From NCBI GenBank assembly GCA_037447655.1, contig JBBHKE010003360.1:168885-232884 (forward strand): DNA of 64,000 bases. The letters are read 5' to 3'. Each line of letters starts with the position of its first letter. Positions within the stretch are counted from its first letter, which is position 1. Position numbers and translations under genes: made by a program. The notes below the pieces were generated by a model, which was given only the letters and a program-made list of their open reading frames with translations, did not search any database and was not told where the DNA came from. Positions 57,895-64,000 of the stretch are shown here, one piece after another. The stretch comes from Zygnema cylindricum. Taxonomy: Eukaryota > Streptophyta > Zygnematophyceae > Zygnematales > Zygnemataceae.

Positions 57895-60195
57895 GTATCG
57901 GTAAGGATTTGCCGATAATCGATATGGGCCTTTTTTCGGGTTGCCGATAATCGATATATTGATACTATATATGGCTATCGGTGTTATCGCCGATAATTAA
58001 CCGATAGTATCGGTTGTTTATTGGCGATAACACCGATATCGATAACTATTGGCGATAATTGTACGGACCGTACAGATAAATGTACGGCCAGTAAACTCAA
58101 CTGTACGTATTATTCCCCGGACGCGCCGCGGACCCCCTTCCCCTCGATTTCGGTAAAAAATCGCGATATTTCCTTGATGATTTCTAATTTAAGGGGGTTT
58201 TACTTGGGTTCCACTCTCCCATACTCGTCCCAAGTGTCCTTTTGACTGTTGTTTTTTTTTGCAATGTTGGTTACGCCCTCATATCACTTCCATTGTTTGT
58301 CTGTATTGGTTTTTTACTTTAATGCATTTTCAGTCCATTTTAGAAACAATCCGCAATAAGGTCGGGCAAAATAAATACATAAGTTGAAATTTGGACTGAT
58401 ATTAAAACAGGATTTCAGCCCTGAGATTCAATGCAACACAAAATTTTAGCATTAGATTTGAGAATATAAATTAAACATTATAATTTGGCTTAAATTATAG
58501 CACTAAATCTTAGAAATTAAATTTAGTGCAACAGTGAATTTAAGCACGATTTAAAGCATTATATTTAGTGCGATATCATATTTTAAAGCACTGAATTTTA
58601 TCACCATAATTAAGCAATGAATTTCAATGTAGCAATGGATCGTGCACTAACAATGGATTTCGACACTGAATTTCATTGCCGCACTAAACTTAAAATTTAA
58701 TTCCTTTTTGCAGCAGTAAATGTCAGCACTGAATTTCATCACTAAAATTCGGCTCAACACTAAATTTTAGTGCAGCACTGTATTGCAGCGATTTGTTTAC
58801 CCTTTGGAATTTAGCACTGTATTTTAGTGTACCACTGAATTTTCGCACTATATTTTAGCACTAGATATCATCATTTAAATTCAATGCAACACTAGATTTT
58901 AGTACTAAAATTTAGCACTATAATTCAACTCTGAATTCCAACACCAAACTTTAGAATCTTCAATCCTAAATTTCAGTGCAGCACTAGATTTCAACATATA
59001 ATTTTAGAATATGCTTTTAGCACTGGAATGCAGTGCAGCAAAGTCTTTTAACACTGAATTTGAACACAGAAAAGGTTTCAGCACTAAATGTGAGCACTGA
59101 AATTCAACAATATATTTGCGCACTGAGTTTTAGCGCTATATTTTAGCACTCATCACTTTACTTTACCACTGAAATTTAACACCGAAGTTTTGTCGTGAGA
59201 TTTAGCACTGAACTTCTCTAATTCAACACTGAATTCCACAACTGAATTTCAGCACATCACTAAATTTCGACACTGAATCTTAGCACTTGATTTCAGCTCT
59301 TAAATTGAGTGCAGACCGTTTTCTAGGTCTGAATTTGAGTACTGAACGGTTCAACACTAAATTTAAGCACTTTATTAATTATAAATTACTTTACTAATTT
59401 AATAAATATAACTTACTTTATTATTATTAATTGCTTTATTACTTAAGCACTGAATATGAGCACTGAAATTCATCATAGCACCCAGCACTGAAATTTTCCA
59501 CCGAAATTCAATACAGTATTTTAGTGTAGCACTGGCTTGGCGGTGCAATTTAGACTGAATTCCAACACTAGAATTTACCGCAAAAATAAGACAGTATATT
59601 TCAACACTAAATTTAGAATTCAAAATCTAAAAATTGTAAAATTCTTAGCTTATCAAATCCCAATCTCCAAAAATCACCAATGTCAAATTTCTCAAAATCC
59701 AATTTCTACATCGTCAATGTTTTAAATTTCCATTTAATAAGTGCCGCTGAATTTTCAAAAGATGGTGGCAGTAGGTTGCAGTAAATGGCGGCAGCCTGAC
59801 AGATGTAGCCTGACATATGTGTTCGTCTGCTGTGATCGTGTGCTGTGATCGTGTGATCGTCTGTATGTAAAAAGTTTGATTTAAAAAGTTACTACGTAAT
59901 TTATTTTTTCGTTTCGGTACTCTAGTTTTAGAACTATTAAATATTATTTTAAATTTGTCGACATTGATGTGTTGCGTTGTCCGTAATAAATTGCAGTTAA
60001 ACACCTACGGAATAGATTCACAATATGTGGCATGCCACGCTATATAAAGTAAATAATATAAAACAGTATGTTATATAGTACTATTGTATGCATACTACAT
60101 TTTTTTATAGTTATCGCCGATATGGAATTTGTTAGTCTTTGACCGATATATCGGGACTTTTGACCGTTAGATAACCGATAACTATAGGTATCGGT
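57895..60195. mobile_element. 2.3-kb AT-rich insert breaking the copia element
   Basis: It lies between the RNase H fragment and the RT fragment of one element. Both borders are rich in CCGATA/TATCGG motifs (57900-58045 and 60112-60200). One is a hairpin, ATCGGTGTTATCGCC against GGCGATAACACCGAT (57976-58040). About 830 bp of the copia frame is missing at the junction, so insertion went with a deletion or replaced sequence. No clear terminal inverted repeat or target duplication and no protein frame. The nature of the insert is unknown. Confidence 0.6.
58400..59620. repeat. Degenerate satellite-like array on AGCACTGAATTT
   Basis: AGCACTGAATTT, AGCACTAAATTT and relatives (RCACTRAATTTYA) occur dozens of times at spacing of roughly 10-30 bp over 1.2 kb, mostly in one orientation, with drifted filler between. 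It is much more diverged than the microsatellites elsewhere in the window. Confidence 0.8.
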
Positions 60196-60303
60196 GTTTT
60201 ACTTAATACAAGCAAGTCATCAACATAAATGGCAATAAAAATGATACCTTCCTCATCTTCAAACAGGTAAATTGAGTGATCTGGGCCGATCCGAATGTAT
60301 CCC
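60196..60303 (-). pseudogene. Copia reverse-transcriptase fragment
   Basis: Minus strand reads YIRIGPDHSIYLFEDE then GIIFIAIYVDDLLVLSK, the same catalytic stretch as at 1375-1480. It is cut on both sides. Beyond 60303 the sequence no longer resembles copia. Confidence 0.9.
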
Positions 60304-61639
60304 AGCACCAATACAACCCAAAGGCACAACTCAACAATAAGAGGATGGGACATCCGATGGCCTACATGGATCACGCTTTGAAAGAAGCACTAGTCACACG
60401 ATTTCACGGTCGACGTGGAAGGCCTCCCAATCACCTTTTAGGAATCGTGGACAAAGAGCCATAATGTTTCTAGCCCCACAGCCACCTCCCAATCATGGTA
60501 GGACTAGGACAAAAAGAAAGAAAATAACGAAGACGTGCCAAGGAGCAATGTCTATCGCATTGCAAGAAATGTGGGACAAATGGAGGTAAAGGGCGTCTTG
60601 TAGTAATATTCGCAGGGCTGAGATACGGGTGTACAATCGCAGGCGGGGGGATCCCAAATCATATGCCCCCAAGAAATCTACATCACATACAAAATTCCAA
60701 TCGTCGTCCGTAGGGCCAGACAGAAGTGTGTTGGAAGACAATTGAGGAAAGGTACTAGATGAAGGACCACCAAGAGCCACACAACGCCAACAACAATGTA
60801 TATGGTAGGCGTAACTAGCGACGACCGTGGAATGGTTATGACACCCAAGACATTCCAAACGTGTAAAGGTTGGTTTACGAGGATTCGGTGGAGGAGGTGG
60901 GAGGGGGAGAAGGGGAAGTGAGGTGGTCCGCACCTGATTAATAAATAAAAAAAGCCATGGATTGGTGTGGTGAAAGGAAGAAAAAACAGAGGAGAGGAAG
61001 AGAAACCATGGGTAATGAGTGGTAAAAATTATAATGTAAGAGGAAGATCATGGGTCGGACGGGAGGGAGGAGGGAGAGGAGGGAGAAATAGGGGTTCGAG
61101 AGGAGTGACCGATGTCTTTGTTCTTGGTGTCTTTATTTATTTCTAACCCTTGTTTTTATGCATTAGGTTATAATTAGTGTCCATTCCCGTTGTTCGATAA
61201 AGTGTGGGGTGTAGGTGGGACGAGGAAAGAAATGGAACTACCAAAGAAAGCGAGACAAGACGGTTAGGGCCAAAAATCGGGGAGGCTTTGTGGGAGAAAA
61301 GTCAAGTTGTTGAAAAAGAGAGGAGGGTGTCATGTGTGTTTGAAGAGAAACCAGAAAGGCCACCAACAAGGAGAAGAGGGAGGAGGAGAGGGGGGAAGAA
61401 GATGAAGAGAAACCAGAAAGGCCACCACCAAGGAGAAGAGGGAGGAGGGGAGGGGGGAAGAGGATGCCAAGTCAGTATGGCGATAGTATGGCGATGCTAG
61501 GTGGATGTTATTCCTTTCCGTTGAAGTGTGACAATATCGATGGTGGGGAGTATAGTAGATTCTCGAGGGGAAGGGGGAAAGGAAGGGGGAGGGGAAAGAG
61601 GATGGAATATTGCATAGTGCTAGGAGGATGGTGTAATTA
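60304..61639. other. Unassigned region, one open frame of unknown status
   Basis: A 146-residue minus-strand frame at 60493-60933 has CxxC...HxxxCxxC-like spacing (CLGCHN, IHCCWRC) but no family I know. It sits among mobile-element debris and may be part of one. The segment 61200-61470 contains a 60-bp direct repeat (AGAAACCAGAAAGGCCACCA at 61349 and 61408) in purine-rich DNA. Confidence 0.4.
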
Positions 61640-62242
61640 TGTGACCTCCATTGGTGCACGAAATGTTCAGCTTATATAAAGCCTCTAGGATAATATTTTC
61701 ACTTTTGAATTTACCAAAGAATAAGTGCCACCTTGGCACGCAAAAATCTCTGACCGACTACACCTTTATGTAGCCTGGACTTCCTTGAGTGTGCAATAAA
61801 AAGAATCACTGAAACTGCTCACCTGAGCATTAAGTTATGGCTGGCCAAAAATGGTCTGTAAATACAGATGTACAGATGCACTCTGGGAGAGAGGCAGCTA
61901 CCTAAAGTTTTCTTATTCCTAAGCTCCCTCTCTGAACCTGTTACTAGTGTACTTAGCTAATCAAAGGACTGTAAGGTACAAGAAGGTATAGGTACCGGTA
62001 TACTTCTTGTACGGCCATAGTACAAGGCAGCTACCTAAAGTTTTCTTATTCCTAAGCTCCCTCTCTGAACCTGTTACTAGTGTAACTAGCTAATCAAAGG
62101 ACTGTAAGGTACAAGAAGGTATAGGTGCCGCTATACTTCTTGTACGGCCATAGTACAACATGGCAGCTCAGCTGACGCGTGTCAATGCTTGAGCCGTAGT
62201 TGCTCCCCCAGTAACATATGCTGTCCAATTATTGCAATTAGA
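61640..62242 (-). mobile_element. LTR copy, first part, interrupted by another LTR
   Basis: It starts TGTGACCTCCATTGG (plus strand) and follows the LTR consensus (AAAGCCTCTAGGATAATA, CTACACCTTTATGTAGCCTGGAC). It is interrupted at 62242/62243 and continues at 63240-63490 (CCACGTGTCATCCGCC..., GTAAGCCGTCCGATTGG). It is a solo or truncated LTR. Confidence 0.65.
61893..62158. repeat. Recent 133-bp tandem duplication inside an LTR
   Basis: GGCAGCTACCTAAAGTTTTC...CCATAGTACAA (61893-62025) is repeated at once (62026-62158) with only a few substitutions, for example ACTTAGC to AACTAGC. Confidence 0.95.
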
Positions 62243-63239
62243 TGTCCTCCATTGGACTACAGAATTCAAGAAGCCTCTAGGTAGTTTTTAACTTACCCAC
62301 TTTCGGCCACAACCACTGCTGCCCAAGCTGACAAATTGACAATCTAACTGCACTCATATGCATCCTAGACTCCCCTGAGTCTGTAGCAGAAAGAATCAAT
62401 GAAAACGACCAACCAGCCAATTAGTTATGGGGTGGCAAATATGCCAATTTAAACAAACTCTCAATGAGAGAGATGACTGCCTACAAAAAGTTTTTAAGTC
62501 CTAAACCTCCTCTCACAACCCCCATCTATCACAGTACAATCCAATTAAATTAGTGTATAGTACATAAAGGTACTACGGCTGATGTAATTTCTGTAGGGCC
62601 TGTATACGATAAGGCCATTCAGTGGCCGCGTGTCTACTTTTAACTCGTCCTTAGGTTCTCCAGAATTCTCGCGACCGAATGTTATCTCTCCAGGTGTTGC
62701 TAGGTCACGCCACGTCCAAAACCGCCAAAGTGACCATTCCGCGATTTTGGCAGCGATATGTGCCGTCGGATCGTAAACCGACATTTAACTTTAGCTGTCG
62801 AAACAAATGTCTCATTCATTTGTTTCCTGCGAGATCATGTTTCGCACTATGTATTAGTTAGTTTTATGTTCTTTCATTCGTCATTCTGTTAATTGGATTT
62901 AGGATCATAACACTGTTAAAATATTTATCACACCCTGTGTATTCTAACGAACTCATACGACGGACCGGTTAGAGCTAACGGCTACGCCTCGCTCTGCTGG
63001 TCGGAGGTTCGGGTCCTGTCGAACTTAACCTTTTAATGAGAGTGACTTATGTCACTCCTTAGTCTTGCCTATGGAGATGAGGCAGCCATGGCTCCACCAC
63101 TCTCTCTCGCCTTCAATGACTACAACAAGTATTGGGGCTAGCGAGACGGGATGGAGGTAGGTTGTCTGCACTTTTCTTGTCGTTTTCCGCTAATATATTT
63201 AGACCAAGAAAATACCCTATAAATCTATAAATTTCAACA
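62243..63239 (-). mobile_element. Solo copia LTR, 997 bp, nested in an older LTR
   Basis: On the minus strand TGTTGAAATT (63239) to ...CCAATGGAGGACA (62243). It aligns end to end with 1942-2948. The B box GGTTCGGGTCC is at 63006-63016. No internal region lies beside it, as after LTR-LTR recombination. No clear 5-bp target duplication was seen. Confidence 0.75.
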
Positions 63240-63503
63240 ATTATGGCTTGCCACGTGTCATCCGCCGCATTTGGTTCACAAACCACTAAATGACCACTCT
63301 GGTGCTTCCGCTCCACTGTAAGCCGTCCGATTGGAAGTCAGAACTTAATTGCGTCCGTTTAAATTCGACGTCATTTTGTTTCGTAATTCGCGAAATTGAG
63401 TATGCAGATTGGTACCATGTTCATATACAAAACACACCCAGTACATCTAACGTTTCATTAAGACCTAATGGGTAAGGCATACGTCTAAGCCATATTGTAA
63501 TTC

Positions 63504-64000
63504 TGTAACCTCCATTGGTCCACAGAATGTCCACCTTATATGAAGCCTCTAGGATAATATTTGCACTTTTCACTTTGGCAATGAATAAATGCCACCATGG
63601 CACGCAAAAACTCTAATCGACTACAACTTTGTGTAGCTTGGACTCCCCTGAGTCCGCAGCAAAAAAAATCAATGAAATTGCTCACCTGGGCATTCGGTTA
63701 TGGCCGCCCAAAGATTGAAACTATGTGTGCTCTATTGCCCACAGAAATCGCAGATCCAAAAAAAGCTTATCTAGATAGTGCCAACTCGAAGTTGATAGAA
63801 ACCCAAATGACTAACCCCTTGAAAATCATAGCCCCATTATAGTTTCACCCCTGTGAAATAAGCCTTTCTCTGTGCTCAGTTCAACCACAGAATGCAAAGT
63901 TAGAATATAAGTTTTGGACACATTCACCCACTTTGACTTTCCCTTAGAAATGCAGCCACCTTGGCAGGCAAAAACTCTGACCAACTACACCCTTGTGTAG
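63504..64000 (-). mobile_element. Further LTR copies running off the window
   Basis: It starts TGTAACCTCCATTGG and follows the LTR pattern to about 63710. A second start of the same kind of sequence (GCCACCTTGGCAGGCAAAAACTCTGACC) appears at 63954, so copies overlap or are nested at the window edge. Confidence 0.6.

Noticed and set aside
60493-60933. Possible zinc-finger protein (CxxC, HxxxCxxC)
   Set aside because: Spacing is irregular, no family recognised, surroundings are mobile-element debris. Left as unassigned.

Overview
The window reads as nuclear DNA of a green-lineage eukaryote, most likely a streptophyte (charophyte alga or bryophyte-grade plant). The reasons are spliced genes with GT-AG introns and long AT-rich intergenic stretches; genes of families known from green plants (a DUF1421/FLOE protein, a glutaredoxin with four C-terminal CxxC pairs, an mTERF protein, a kinesin-6); and a repeat load of Ty1/copia relics, MITEs, a Mutator-like hairpin and Harbinger-like elements. 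The species cannot be fixed from sequence alone.

Five protein genes can be supported, and the three multi-exon genes with firm boundaries have exon lengths that sum to a multiple of three. In order they are: a single-exon mTERF-like gene (8667-10112, minus); a three-exon gene for a conserved, Lys/Arg-rich, probably nuclear protein of unknown function (11296-15345, plus); a two-exon glutaredoxin-domain gene (16446-18686, minus); a three-exon FLOE-like DUF1421 gene (29559-33727, minus); and a 21-exon kinesin-6 gene coding for about 1514 residues (40392-54046, plus). They look like ordinary independent nuclear genes, with no operon or cluster logic.

The rest is mostly repeats. The left end (1-2950) is an old minus-strand copia element with a large internal deletion. 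The right end (54.4-64 kb) stacks a decayed reverse-transcriptase relic, a second broken copia element invaded by about 2.3 kb of AT-rich satellite-like DNA, and several copies of the same LTR family. A second copy of the RT relic lies at 26.6-28.4 kb. About 17 copies or single ends of one MITE family (ends CACYG..., flanked by TA) are scattered throughout, including in introns.

The best structural find is at 36.6-39.6 kb. A Mutator-like hairpin with an exact 9-bp target duplication has arms that once met almost without spacer. It was then invaded by a Harbinger-like element at its dyad centre and by three TA-flanked MITEs. Because the two arms are copies of each other, each arm preserves the empty site of the insertion in the other arm. 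The second strong find is decayed tandem copies of gene ends: four broken copies of the glutaredoxin first-exon end (several still carrying the splice donor), and one broken copy of the FLOE 3' coding end just downstream of that gene.
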